NCBI GenBank assembly: GCA_034005635.1
Contig: JAVEUJ010000033.1
Location: forward strand, 1-20,054
Origin: JAAZFE01 sp034005635
GTDB lineage: Bacteria > Verrucomicrobiota > Kiritimatiellia > CAIQIC01 > Lenti-01
DNA: 20,054 nt
Direction: 5' to 3'
Each line of letters opens with the position of its first letter. Position 1 is the stretch's first letter. This document shows positions 1-8,163 of the stretch, piece after piece. Below the pieces are notes generated by a model. It was given only the letters and a program-made list of their open reading frames with translations. It was not told the DNA's origin and made no database searches. The position numbers and the translations under genes were made by a program.

Positions 1-4
1 CTGT

Positions 5-33
5 TTAAAAGTGAGTTATGGAGATGGTATCAT
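5..33 (+). promoter_or_regulatory. Predicted sigma70-type promoter of the Nudix gene
   Basis: A TTAAAA box at 5-10 (4 of 6 matches to TTGACA) is separated by exactly 17 bases from TATCAT at 28-33 (5 of 6 matches to TATAAT). Transcription would start near 40, about 35 bases before the ATG. The promoter call is an inference from spacing and box match only. Confidence 0.5.
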
Positions 34-40
34 GAGAAAC

Positions 41-55
41 GTGTTTTAAAAACAC
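41..55. promoter_or_regulatory. Perfect 7+1+7 inverted repeat at the predicted transcription start (possible operator)
   Basis: GTGTTTTAAAAACAC is a perfect inverted repeat: arms GTGTTTT and AAAACAC around one central A. It lies just downstream of the predicted -10 box and upstream of the GGAGGG ribosome binding site at 61-66. That is where a repressor dimer site would be expected. No regulator gene is visible in this window. Confidence 0.35.
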
Positions 56-74
56 AGTTTGGAGGGATTGTAGT

Positions 75-623
75 ATGGATCGCGCTGCTATCATCCAAGA
101 ATTGAGGGCCTATGGCCAGCGGTGGCCTGAGGAGGTGGACGTCGCTCAGCGATTCATAGCGTTTCTGGAAGCTAATCCAGATGCGTTCAAACGGGAATTA
201 ACAACGGGGCATGTCACGGGGTCGGCGTGGGTGGTCAATCGGGCGGGCACGCATGTTCTATTAACACACCACAAAAAGCTGGGCATATGGGTTCAGCTTG
301 GCGGCCATGCCGATGGCGATTCAAACGTATACCGGGTGGCCCGCCGTGAGGCGCAAGAGGAGTCTGGTTTGGATGGCCTAAGACCGGAAGATAGCGGCCT
401 GTTTGACATAGATGTTCACCGGATTCCGGCCCGTGGCAAAGAGTCCGCGCACTTTCACTGGGATCTGCGCTACATCTTTCGAACGACGGGTAGCGAGGTC
501 TTCCGCCTCAGTGCAGAATCCCATGAACTGCGCTGGGTCGAGATTTCTGGCTTGCAAGAGCTTACGCAGGAGGAATCCATGCTGCGAATGGCGCGAAAAT
601 GGCTGGCGCGAGCCGGGACATGA
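75..623 (+). CDS. Nudix hydrolase (182 aa)
   Basis: Predicted cytosolic enzyme that hydrolyses a nucleoside diphosphate linked to another moiety, using Mg2+; the substrate cannot be told from sequence. The Nudix box spans residues 77-99, starting GGHADGD and ending REAQEESGL. The catalytic R91-E92 and metal-binding E95-E96 are present. The glutamate usually found six residues after the box glycine is Ser83. Residues 1-45 form a helical N-terminal extension, and an HFHWDLRY strand follows near 126-133. Both fit a known Nudix group with the H-x-K-L-x-x-W-x-Q-x-GGHxDGD pattern. The start is supported by GGAGGG at 61-66. It stands alone with its own predicted promoter; the next gene begins 304 bases downstream. 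I am sure of the fold and not of the substrate. Confidence 0.92.
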   Translation: MDRAAIIQELRAYGQRWPEEVDVAQRFIAFLEANPDAFKRELTTGHVTGSAWVVNRAGTHVLLTHHKKLGIWVQLGGHADGDSNVYRVARREAQEESGLDGLRPEDSGLFDIDVHRIPARGKESAHFHWDLRYIFRTTGSEVFRLSAESHELRWVEISGLQELTQEESMLRMARKWLARAGT

Positions 624-927
624 ATCTGGACTCAGGGAATGGGAAGGAGCACGACCGAATTTCGGCCGGCTGTGGGATCGAAATGGCAGGGGCGAGCTTG
701 CTCAGTTCCTGCTTCGGGGACTCAGAGGCAACAGCACCACCGTTTTTGGAACAGCCCAGTTGCAGTCCCGACCTCAGAGTGTCGAGATGGCCCAGAAAAG
801 GGCTTGGGATGGGACCGTGAAGATTTCTGTCGTCACCCGAGCAGCGTTTGGGACTTGCATTTCAGGGGGATCAGAAGAAAATGACCCGTACATGATTGAA
901 TTCAGGCTAGGCGAAAGGAATGATCAC
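624..927. other. Gene-free spacer between the Nudix and parvulin genes
   Basis: These 304 bases hold several short open frames, but none has a ribosome binding site, a recognisable domain or a plausible composition. The frame continuous with the downstream lipoprotein is open back to 412, but it runs inside the Nudix gene there and shows no signal sequence before residue M928. Small inverted repeats exist, for example ATTTCG at 659-664 with CGAAAT at 679-684 and CCGAATTTCGG at 655-665. No clear terminator or RNA family is recognisable. Confidence 0.4.
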
Positions 928-2052
928 ATGAAACGAGCAATTGGGTGGATGGGCATAGTGGCGTTGGGGGCGATCTTCATGATGGGGTGTGGTAAAAAAG
1001 ACACTCAAGTGGTAACCCCCGGCCAGTTGAAGACAGATGAAGTCGCCGTGTGGGTGGACCAGACCGGCATCACCCAAGGGCAGATCCAGCGCGAAGCTGC
1101 TCGCCTGTTTTCACATGTTCCGCAGGACACCCCGACGGAGCAAGTGCCGCAGGTCCAAGCGCGTATTCTGGGGCAAGCTATTGACAACCTGGTGATGCGT
1201 CAGTTGGTGAAGGCAGAAATGGACCGCTCGGGAGTGTTGATTTCTCGCGCTGAACTCGATCAGGGAAAGTTAGAGCTTGAAAAAGGCTTAGGCGAAGGCA
1301 ACTCGCTGGTCATGTTGCTCGCCGCTGCTAACCTGTCCATGGAGGATCTGGAAAACAACTTGCGCTTGGATTTGTTCAAAAACAAGGTCGTCAAAGACCA
1401 GGTGGATGCCGCTCAGGCTGCCATCACCGATGACGTCGTGCGCAAGTTTTATGATGAGCATCTCGACGAGTTTACAATCCCGGAAGGCCGTACCGTTTCG
1501 CATATTTTGATCCGAGTTGCCACCGGAGCTGACGAGTCCATCAAAATGGATGCGCGCGCCAAAGCCGAAGGCGTGCGCAAGGCCCTGTTGGAGGGCGCCG
1601 ATTTTGAAGCACTGGCGCGTGAAGTGTCCCAGTGTGCCAGCCGCAGTCGAGGCGGAGCGCTGGGTGTGATTCCGCGCGGTCGCGAGGCTCCGGCCTTTGA
1701 AGAGGCCGTTTTTTCACAGGGCATTGGCGAGATTGGCGAGGTGGTGGAGTCACCGGTGGGCTTCCATGTCATCCGGGTGGATGGCGAGCAGGAGGAGAAA
1801 GTGATTCCCTACGAGGAAGTACAGAATCGCCTGCGCCTCCAAATGCGCGCCAAGGCGCAAACCGATATTAACAACGCCTATATTCGCGACTTGCGGGAAA
1901 ATGCCGTGATTAAACTAGAGGGGGAGTTGGCGAAAGCATCCGCAGCGGCAGAAGCGGCAGAAGCGGCGGAAGAGGAACTTGACGCTGGCGATGCGGCCGT
2001 GACCGCGCCGGAAGCAGCGGTAGACGCTGAGTCTGCCGTGACGCTTCCCTAG
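928..2052 (+). CDS. PpiC/parvulin-type peptidyl-prolyl isomerase lipoprotein (SurA/PrsA-like, 374 aa)
   Basis: Predicted envelope chaperone that isomerises peptidyl-proline bonds and helps secreted or outer-membrane proteins fold. The start at 928 is chosen because it gives a lipoprotein signal: MKR, a hydrophobic stretch, then IFMMGC with lipidated Cys21. It also has GAAAGGA at 913-919. The open frame extends further upstream without these features. Residues 37-175 resemble the SurA/PrsA N-terminal chaperone region. The parvulin domain spans about 187-285: RTVSHILI, then GADFEALAREVS, RGGALGVIPRG, PAFEEAVFS and SPVGFHVIRV. The tail from about 335 is low-complexity Ala/Glu/Asp. The lipobox is slightly unusual, with Met at -3 and -2. 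The dinG-like gene follows after 59 bases and may be co-transcribed. A single-domain foldase is well supported; calling it SurA or PrsA would overreach. Confidence 0.9.
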   Translation: MKRAIGWMGIVALGAIFMMGCGKKDTQVVTPGQLKTDEVAVWVDQTGITQGQIQREAARLFSHVPQDTPTEQVPQVQARILGQAIDNLVMRQLVKAEMDRSGVLISRAELDQGKLELEKGLGEGNSLVMLLAAANLSMEDLENNLRLDLFKNKVVKDQVDAAQAAITDDVVRKFYDEHLDEFTIPEGRTVSHILIRVATGADESIKMDARAKAEGVRKALLEGADFEALAREVSQCASRSRGGALGVIPRGREAPAFEEAVFSQGIGEIGEVVESPVGFHVIRVDGEQEEKVIPYEEVQNRLRLQMRAKAQTDINNAYIRDLRENAVIKLEGELAKASAAAEAAEAAEEELDAGDAAVTAPEAAVDAESAVTLP

Positions 2053-2111
2053 CGCCAAGTGCCGCCGGGTGTGGGCGCCGTCCCTGGCGGTCCGGATCGG
2101 GTGGAATTCGC

Positions 2112-4121
2112 GTGATCGCGCCACTTCAAAACGGGCAGGCCATCGATGGACGTAGCTTGCGCGATATAGCCGCTGCCTTTTTTCGCGCCGATGGTGCGTT
2201 GGGCGGGGCGGCTATTGCTGACTTTGACTATGAGGCCCGCCCCCAGCAAATCGAAATGGCGAGTGCGGTGGCCGAGGCGCTGGAATCTGAAAGTCACCTG
2301 ATTGTCGAGGCCGGGACGGGCGTCGGCAAGAGTTTGGCCTATCTGGTGCCGTTGATTCTGTACGCCAAGCGGGCTGGCAAGCGCGTGATGGTGTCCACGC
2401 ACACGATTTCCCTTCAGGAGCAGTTGGTCAGCAAAGACCTTCCGGTATTGAAAGAACGGCTGGGTGTATCCTTTCGTGCCGTATTGGTGAAGGGGCGTTC
2501 CAATTATCTGTGTCGGCGTCGACTGGCCCGCGCACATCACCACCAGCGGGAGTTGTTTCCTGACGGGGTGGCACAAGATTTGGAGCGCATCCGCGCCTGG
2601 GCTGACACGACCGAAGACGGCAGTGTCCAGGAAATGCGCCGCCCGCCGCTCCCGGAAGCGTGGTCGGCTGTATGTGCGGAGCATGGCAACTGTATGGGCC
2701 CTAAGTGCCCGATGCGGGCGCAATGTTTTCTCCAGCGCGCCCGTGCTCGAATGCAGGATGCCGATCTGCTCGTGGCGAATCATCACCTGTTGTTTTCCGA
2801 TTTGGCCCTGCGTATCCAGGGTGCTAATTTTCTGCCTGACGTGGCTGCCGTGGTCATGGACGAAGCCCACACGGTAGAAGACACCGCCAGTGATCATCTG
2901 GGCATTCGGCTGTCACCCTATGTCTTCGAGCATTTTCTACGTCGGCTATATGTGCCGGAGGGCGGCAAGGGACTGCTGGGTTTTCTGCGGGCGGGGCCAG
3001 CCGCGCAAACGGTTAGTCGCCTCTGGGATGCCGTTTCCGACTTGTTCCACGCGGTGCCTCAGGCGGCGGGGCTGGCCGCTAACGAGTCGACCAAAGTCAT
3101 TGCCGGGCCGCTGGCTGTTGAAACCGAGGTTCCCAGCCTGCTGCAGGAATTATCAAGTCGGCTCGGAATTTTGATCGAGGAGTTAGAGGATCGTGACGAA
3201 GATTCGCGGTCGGAGTTGCGAGGATTGCGCGGGCAAGCGGTGGCCTTGCAGAGTACGTTGGAGGCCTACCTGGGGCAATTAGAGGCGGACCATGTCTATT
3301 GGATTTCGCGTGAGGGCAAGCGCCGCCAGCCGGTAATGCATTCTGCGCCGATCGAAGTGGCGCCTATTCTGGCCGTTAGCCTGTTTGGTGCGCTGCGCAG
3401 CGTGATCCTGACCAGTGCCACGCTGGCGGTGGGGGGGCGACTGGATTATTGCCGGGATCGTCTGGGGGCTGGGACGGAGTGCGGGATGCGCTGCCTGGGA
3501 TCGCCCTTTGATCATGCCCGCCAGATGCGGTTGCATGTGGCGACCAATGCCCCGGATCCCAAGGACAAGGAAGCATTTTCGGCGGCGGTGGCTCAAGGGG
3601 TATTGCGCTGGACGCTGAAAACACACGGCCAGGCCTTTGCCTTGTTTACCAGCAACGAATTACTGCAGCGCACGGCCCAGACGCTGCGCGAGCCATTGGC
3701 TGAAGCCGGCCTGACACTGCTAGCGCAGGGGCAGGGCTTGGCCCGGCGAGCCATGCTGGAAACTTTCCGCAAGAATGAAGGCTATGTCCTGTTTGGCCTC
3801 GATAGCTTTTGGATGGGAGTGGATGTGCGCGGCGACGCGCTGAGCAATGTGATCCTCACGCGCTTGCCGTTTGCGGTGCCCGATCACCCGGTAGTGGCCG
3901 CCCGTCTGCGGCGGATCAAGGAACGCGGCGGCGATCCGTTCCGCGAGTATTCGTTGCCCGAGGCGGTGCTGAAGTTCCGCCAGGGGTTTGGGCGGCTGAT
4001 CCGCTCCCAGACCGACGTGGGTATCGTGGTGGTACTGGATTCACGGCTACTGACCAAATGGTACGGGCGAGTGTTCTTCCAATCACTGCCCGAGTGCCCA
4101 GTGGATACCTTCGAGCTGTAG
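2112..4121 (+). CDS. dinG: DinG-type ATP-dependent DNA helicase with Fe-S cluster (669 aa)
   Basis: Superfamily 2 helicase of the XPD/DinG family. In E. coli the relative unwinds DNA 5' to 3' and resolves R-loops and D-loops. Seen here: Q-motif region YEARPQQIEMA (40-50); Walker A AGTGVGKS (67-74); DEAH box (250-253); TSATL motif; and the C-terminal GFGRLIRSQTDVG arginine-finger motif. Cys134, Cys194, Cys199 and Cys205 match the 4Fe-4S ligands, and the 5- and 6-residue spacing of the last three is as I recall for E. coli DinG. Cys188 is an extra cysteine nearby. Length is close to the family norm. The GTG start at 2112 has only a weak upstream GGTGGA, but later starts would cut into the Q-motif region. 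There is no exonuclease domain of the type found in some Firmicutes DinG. The assignment is strong at family level. Confidence 0.88.
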   Translation: MIAPLQNGQAIDGRSLRDIAAAFFRADGALGGAAIADFDYEARPQQIEMASAVAEALESESHLIVEAGTGVGKSLAYLVPLILYAKRAGKRVMVSTHTISLQEQLVSKDLPVLKERLGVSFRAVLVKGRSNYLCRRRLARAHHHQRELFPDGVAQDLERIRAWADTTEDGSVQEMRRPPLPEAWSAVCAEHGNCMGPKCPMRAQCFLQRARARMQDADLLVANHHLLFSDLALRIQGANFLPDVAAVVMDEAHTVEDTASDHLGIRLSPYVFEHFLRRLYVPEGGKGLLGFLRAGPAAQTVSRLWDAVSDLFHAVPQAAGLAANESTKVIAGPLAVETEVPSLLQELSSRLGILIEELEDRDEDSRSELRGLRGQAVALQSTLEAYLGQLEADHVYWISREGKRRQPVMHSAPIEVAPILAVSLFGALRSVILTSATLAVGGRLDYCRDRLGAGTECGMRCLGSPFDHARQMRLHVATNAPDPKDKEAFSAAVAQGVLRWTLKTHGQAFALFTSNELLQRTAQTLREPLAEAGLTLLAQGQGLARRAMLETFRKNEGYVLFGLDSFWMGVDVRGDALSNVILTRLPFAVPDHPVVAARLRRIKERGGDPFREYSLPEAVLKFRQGFGRLIRSQTDVGIVVVLDSRLLTKWYGRVFFQSLPECPVDTFEL

Positions 4122-4136
4122 CTGGGAGCAGTGAAC

Positions 4137-4201
4137 CTTTCCACGGTGTGGAAAGAAATCTTCCATAGCATGGAAAATGTGCTGAAATATCTTCCATAGA
4201 T
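4137..4201. repeat. TTCCA/TGGAA palindrome cluster downstream of the helicase gene
   Basis: Three related units sit in 65 bases. Unit 1 is a perfect hairpin, CTTTCCAC (4137-4144), loop GGT, GTGGAAAG (4148-4155). Unit 2 is TTCCAT (4161-4166), loop AGC, ATGGAA (4170-4175). Unit 3 is a left half only, CTTCCATAGATG, at 4191-4202. The 11-mer ATCTTCCATAG occurs here at 4158 and 4189 and again at 19976. There is no T-tract after the hairpins on the plus strand, so a simple intrinsic terminator is unlikely. It looks like a dispersed intergenic repeat. Confidence 0.65.
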
Positions 4202-4212
4202 GTTTCGACTTC

Positions 4213-4288
4213 GGCGCGATGCGCCTGTGCTCAACATGACGCCGACCTGCCACCAAAGCGTAGATGCGCCCTTCCGGCCTTCCGGGCG
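4213..4288. repeat. Two GC-rich hairpins in the leuS upstream spacer
   Basis: GGCGC (4213-4217), loop GAT, GCGCC (4221-4225) is a perfect 5-base stem with a three-base loop. Further on, CGCCC (4267-4271) pairs with GGGCG (4284-4288), enclosing a CCGG/CCGG inner stem. Both lie upstream of the predicted leuS promoter. They would therefore be in the helicase transcript tail or act as DNA elements. Confidence 0.4.
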
Positions 4289-4306
4289 AGTTTGGGAATT
4301 CGAGCA

Positions 4307-4335
4307 TTGATTGGGGGGAGGGGGGGGGCTACAGT
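4307..4335 (+). promoter_or_regulatory. Predicted leuS promoter with a G-run spacer
   Basis: TTGATT (4307-4312) and TACAGT (4330-4335) each match the sigma70 boxes at 4 of 6 positions and are 17 bases apart. The spacer is almost all G: six, an A, then nine. The start of transcription would fall near 4342, leaving a leader of about 25 bases with GAGGT at 4355-4359. This is inferred from boxes and spacing. Confidence 0.5.
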
Positions 4336-4365
4336 ATTAGATTGAATTTATTTTGAGGTAAAACC

Positions 4366-7002
4366 ATGGCGTATCCGCATTTTGAAATCGAACACAAATG
4401 GCAGCAGTACTGGGAGAAGAACAAGACGTTCCGCACTCCCGACGCGATTGACCCGGCGCAGCCTAAATTTTACGTGCTGGACATGTTCCCCTATCCTAGC
4501 GGGCAAGGGCTGCATGTGGGGCATCCCGAGGGATATACGGCCACGGACATTTTGGTGCGCTACAAGCGCATGAAGGGCTTCAATGTGTTGCACCCGATGG
4601 GATGGGACTCCTTCGGCTTGCCGGCGGAGCAGTATGCAATCAAGACGGGGGAGCATCCACGCGGCATTACTTACGAAAACATCGATACCTTTCGCCGACA
4701 GCTTAAGATGCTGGGTTTTTCGTATGACTGGGATCGAGAGATTGCCACCACCGATGACGATTATGTGCGCTGGACGCAGTGGATTTTCCTGCAATTGTTT
4801 AAGCGCGGGCTGGCCTATGAAGGCGAAATGCCGGTGAACTGGAGCCCAGATTTGTGCGCCGTGCTAGCCAACGAAGAGGTCGAGGAATGGCGCGCCAAGG
4901 GTCACAAGGTTGAGCGGCGCGCGATGCGCCAGTGGGTGCTCAAAATCACGCAGTATGCGGAACGGCTGCTGGCGGATCTCGACGATCTGGACTGGCCGGA
5001 GAGCATCAAGGAGATGCAGCGCAACTGGATTGGAAAGAGCGAAGGTGCCGAAGTCGATTTTGCCCTAGGCGAGGAAACGATTCGTGTATTCACGACCCGC
5101 CCGGACACCCTGTTTGGTGCGACCTACCTGGTACTGGCCCCGGAGCATCCGCTGGTGGAGGCGGTCACGACGCCGGAACAGCGCGACGCGGTGGAGGCGT
5201 ACCGATCGGCGGCGGCGCGCAAGAGCGACTTGGAACGCACGGAATTGTCCAAGGAGAAAACGGGGGTTTTTACCGGCGCTTATGCGGTGAACCCCGTCAA
5301 TGGGCAAAACATCCCTGTCTGGATTGCCGATTACGTGTTGTGGGGCTATGGGACGGGCGCGATCATGGCGGTGCCGGCCCATGACACGCGTGACTACGAA
5401 TTTGCACAACAGTTTGATCTGCCGATTATACAGGTGGTGCAGCCGCCGGAGGGGGTGGATTGGCACGGCTATGTGGACGATGGCATTGCCATAAACTCCG
5501 GCGAGTACGACGGGCTGCCGACGGCGGAGTTCAAACAGCGAATCACGGCCTGGCTGGAAGAAAAGGGGGTGGGGACCGCTAAGGTGAATTACAAGTTGCG
5601 CGATTGGCTCTTCAGCCGTCAGCGCTTTTGGGGCGAGCCATTCCCGTTGCTGCATTGCGAAAAATGCGGTGTGGTGCCAGTGCCGGAAGAAGATTTACCC
5701 GTCCGATTGCCGGACATGACGGATTACCGCCCGACGTCCGACGGCCAACCGCCGCTGGCCCGGGCGACGGAGTGGCGGCAGGCTACCTGTCCAACCTGCG
5801 GCGCCGCGGCGCTACGCGAAACCAACACCATGCCACAGTGGGCGGGCTCGTGCTGGTACTACTTGCGCTTCATTGATCCGCGCAACACCCAGGCGCTGGT
5901 GGCGCCTGACAAGGAAAAATACTGGATGCCGGTGGACCTGTACGTGGGCGGCGCCGAGCATGCGGTGCTGCATCTGCTCTATGCCCGGTTCTGGCACAAG
6001 GTGCTGTTTGACTGTGGCGTGGTGTCGACGAAGGAACCGTTCAAGAGACTAGTGAACCAAGGCATGATCCTGGGTGAGATGGAATACCACGCGAATCCAA
6101 AAGAATTTGCAGCGGTTTCGGCAGCACTGGCAGAAAAGGGCATCGTGGGCGTGGAAGATCGCAAGGACGGCGACGTGGCTTCTATCGTGCTGACCTATCC
6201 CAGAAACGGTGAGCGGGGCAGTCTGCCAGACGACTTGGTGGAAAAACGTCAGGGCAAGGTATTCGTCAAGGGTACCGAGCTGGAAATTATCGGCCGTGCG
6301 GAAAAGATGAGTAAGAGCCGCGGCAATGTAATCAACCCAGACGACATTGTGAAAGAGTACGGCGCAGATTCATTGCGGCTCTATGAAATGTTCATGGGCC
6401 CGCTGACGCAGGTTAAACCGTGGAGCATGAAAGGCGTCGAGGGGGTATTCCGCTTCCTCAGTCGTGTCCACCGTCTGGTGCTGAATAACGAGACCGGCGA
6501 ATTGTCGTCGCGAGTAACTGATGATGATCCCACGCCTGAACAACTTCGCTCCCTGCACACGGCCATCCGTAAGGTCAGCGGTGACATTGAGCGGATGGAC
6601 TACAACACGGCTATTTCCGCGATGATGATTTTCGTCAACGAAGCCCAGGCGTGGCCCACCCTGCCGCGTTCCATGTTGGACACCTTTGTCTTGATCCTCA
6701 GTCCGTTCGCGCCACATTTGGCAGAGGAATTATGGAGTTGCCTTGGGCATCCTGACACGCTGGCCCATGAACCCTGGCCAGAAGCCAACGATGACTATCT
6801 GAAACAGGATGAGATTGAGATACCGGTGCAAGTGAACGGCAAGGTGCGCGGACGCATCCGGATTGCCCCGCAGGCCGATGACGAAACAGTTTTCGAACAA
6901 GCCCTGGCCTGTGCGGAGGTCGCCGGCTATTTGGAGGGCCGCGCCATTAAGAAGAAGATTTATATCCCGAAGCGAATGGTAAACCTGGTGGTGGCGGGCT
7001 GA
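4366..7002 (+). CDS. leuS: Leucyl-tRNA synthetase (878 aa)
   Basis: Class I aminoacyl-tRNA synthetase that charges tRNA-Leu with leucine in the cytosol. Seen: the HIGH-type motif HVGH (50-53) after FPYPSGQGL; the KMSKS loop at 647-651; and the CP1 editing domain with TTRPDTLFGATY (from 243) and GTGAIMAVPAHDTRD (329-343), whose Asp343 corresponds to the aspartate that anchors the misactivated amino acid. A zinc-ribbon-like insert has paired cysteines C431/C434 and C475/C478. The leucine-specific region before KMSKS (about 565-645) is moderately long. The C-terminal module ends in PVQVNGKVRGRI plus the small tRNA-binding tail. Length is typical of the bacterial type. The start is fixed by GAGGT at 4355-4359. 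It heads a tight run with the next three genes, with only 27 bases before the next one. Confidence 0.98.
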   Translation: MAYPHFEIEHKWQQYWEKNKTFRTPDAIDPAQPKFYVLDMFPYPSGQGLHVGHPEGYTATDILVRYKRMKGFNVLHPMGWDSFGLPAEQYAIKTGEHPRGITYENIDTFRRQLKMLGFSYDWDREIATTDDDYVRWTQWIFLQLFKRGLAYEGEMPVNWSPDLCAVLANEEVEEWRAKGHKVERRAMRQWVLKITQYAERLLADLDDLDWPESIKEMQRNWIGKSEGAEVDFALGEETIRVFTTRPDTLFGATYLVLAPEHPLVEAVTTPEQRDAVEAYRSAAARKSDLERTELSKEKTGVFTGAYAVNPVNGQNIPVWIADYVLWGYGTGAIMAVPAHDTRDYEFAQQFDLPIIQVVQPPEGVDWHGYVDDGIAINSGEYDGLPTAEFKQRITAWLEEKGVGTAKVNYKLRDWLFSRQRFWGEPFPLLHCEKCGVVPVPEEDLPVRLPDMTDYRPTSDGQPPLARATEWRQATCPTCGAAALRETNTMPQWAGSCWYYLRFIDPRNTQALVAPDKEKYWMPVDLYVGGAEHAVLHLLYARFWHKVLFDCGVVSTKEPFKRLVNQGMILGEMEYHANPKEFAAVSAALAEKGIVGVEDRKDGDVASIVLTYPRNGERGSLPDDLVEKRQGKVFVKGTELEIIGRAEKMSKSRGNVINPDDIVKEYGADSLRLYEMFMGPLTQVKPWSMKGVEGVFRFLSRVHRLVLNNETGELSSRVTDDDPTPEQLRSLHTAIRKVSGDIERMDYNTAISAMMIFVNEAQAWPTLPRSMLDTFVLILSPFAPHLAEELWSCLGHPDTLAHEPWPEANDDYLKQDEIEIPVQVNGKVRGRIRIAPQADDETVFEQALACAEVAGYLEGRAIKKKIYIPKRMVNLVVAG

Positions 7003-7004
7003 GG

Positions 7005-7025
7005 CTCTCCAGCACCAGAGGAGAG
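7005..7025 (+). promoter_or_regulatory. Hairpin that pairs with the ribosome binding site of the OmpA-domain gene
   Basis: CTCTCC (7005-7010), directly after the leuS stop, is perfectly complementary to GGAGAG (7020-7025), with a nine-base loop. The right arm is the Shine-Dalgarno sequence of the gene starting at 7030. Ribosomes finishing leuS would cover the left arm and open the site. That suggests translational coupling (inference). Confidence 0.4.
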
Positions 7026-7029
7026 GGAC

Positions 7030-8121
7030 ATGGGCAAGTTATCTAATGCATTGCAAGGCAGCCTGAATAAGGACAAAGGAGAGGTCCGCGCACGTGGCGG
7101 CAGCCAACTCGACTTATTTTTATCGCTGTCTGATCGCAGCGAAACCAAGCCCCGACTCAGCTCCTCGCAGCCCCCCCCTGGATCCGAGGCTTCTGCACCT
7201 GAGACACGGCCGGAGCCTGAGATGATTCTGCCGCCCTCGTCGCCGCCCCAGGACGTATCAGCGGAAATACGTGCGGCCCTGTCTGATTCAGGTTCTCGGC
7301 GCACGGTGGAAGAAGACGTGGACCTTGGCGGCACAGCCAAGCCGCCCTTGCGAACAGGAATTTACCGCCGCCCGCAACGAAGGAAAGCGCCCGCGCCCGA
7401 ATCTGCGCCCCGCTCAACTTCTACTCGTGCAGCCGATCCGCTCAAAACCCGAGTTCTAGATTGGATTGCGGGGATTGAAATTGATCGGCGCCTCGTTTCG
7501 CTAGTGAGCGTCTTGGTCGTGCTGGTGGCCCTGGTGGCTTTCTGGTCAGCCTGTCCGCGCACGGAGGAGGTGGGGACCACCATAGATCTGCGGGACATCC
7601 AGAGCACTCCCTTGGCGGATGCCGGAGCGGCGACAGCAACAGCAGTGCCCTCGACTGTTAAACCCCAGCCCAGCGCACCTACGCCAGTAGCGGCGGTGGC
7701 TGTGGATTGGAAGATTGCCGGGACCGAAACCACACTGGCCAACGGCGGCTATCTGGTGAAATTTAACGAACCAGTATTTGTTTCCGCCAACTATCTTTCC
7801 TCAGAAGGCGTTGCGGCGTTAAAGGCGTTGGCGGTCAAGCTGGTAAGCCTGAAAGATGGCGCACGGGTGATTGTGACAGGCCATACCGACGATATTCCGC
7901 TCAGCCGCCCGACGCCTGAATTCCGACATAACGCGGATCTGGCAGCCGCGCGGGCCAAGGTGGCGATGGAGCATTTAGCCCACTATGCCCGCGCCAACAA
8001 AGCGCTCACGTTTGAAATGCGGTCGGGAACGGTTGCCGACGCACCTTATCCCAATGATTCCAACCGCAACCGGCGGTTGAACCGGACGGCCACCGTCCAG
8101 GTGATGCCGTCCCACCCGTAA
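7030..8121 (+). CDS. Inner-membrane-anchored OmpA/MotB-like peptidoglycan-binding protein (363 aa)
   Basis: Residues 1-150 are a long, polar, Pro/Ser/Arg-rich region that is probably disordered and cytoplasmic. One transmembrane helix follows at about 155-172 (LVSLVSVLVVLVALVAF). A Pro/Ala-rich linker runs to about 225. The OmpA C-terminal domain occupies about 240-360: FNEPVFVS, then GHTDDIPLSR (284-293), the ADLAAARAKVAMEHL helix, and the NRRLNRTATVQV ending. In this family the TD and the NRR arginine contact diaminopimelate of peptidoglycan. The topology resembles MotB or TolR-type anchors rather than an outer-membrane OmpA. The start has the strong site GAGGAGAGGG (7018-7027), which is partly sequestered by a hairpin. 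It lies between leuS and ettA with small gaps. No partner such as MotA or ExbB is present, so its role is unknown beyond tethering the inner membrane to the wall. Confidence 0.85.
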   Translation: MGKLSNALQGSLNKDKGEVRARGGSQLDLFLSLSDRSETKPRLSSSQPPPGSEASAPETRPEPEMILPPSSPPQDVSAEIRAALSDSGSRRTVEEDVDLGGTAKPPLRTGIYRRPQRRKAPAPESAPRSTSTRAADPLKTRVLDWIAGIEIDRRLVSLVSVLVVLVALVAFWSACPRTEEVGTTIDLRDIQSTPLADAGAATATAVPSTVKPQPSAPTPVAAVAVDWKIAGTETTLANGGYLVKFNEPVFVSANYLSSEGVAALKALAVKLVSLKDGARVIVTGHTDDIPLSRPTPEFRHNADLAAARAKVAMEHLAHYARANKALTFEMRSGTVADAPYPNDSNRNRRLNRTATVQVMPSHP

Positions 8122-8163
8122 GCGGCGGCGCAGGCAGCACCCCCCTGTGCAAGGAGTTTACCT

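Noticed and set aside
412..927. 172-codon upstream extension of the parvulin frame
   Set aside because: It overlaps the Nudix gene out of frame and lacks a start signal. The lipoprotein signal and ribosome binding site place the true start at 928.
1933..1980. Tandem GCAGAAGCG-like repeats near the end of the parvulin gene
   Set aside because: They only encode the Ala/Glu-rich tail of the lipoprotein and are best explained as low-complexity coding sequence.
2049..2897. 282-residue open frame on the minus strand
   Set aside because: It lies opposite the DinG-type helicase gene, whose motifs are unambiguous. The product has no domain, signal or ribosome binding site, as expected for an antisense shadow in GC-rich DNA.
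4137..4175. Intrinsic terminator after the helicase gene
   Set aside because: The hairpins are good but no T-tract follows on the plus strand. The same sequences recur at a second locus, so a dispersed repeat is the better description.
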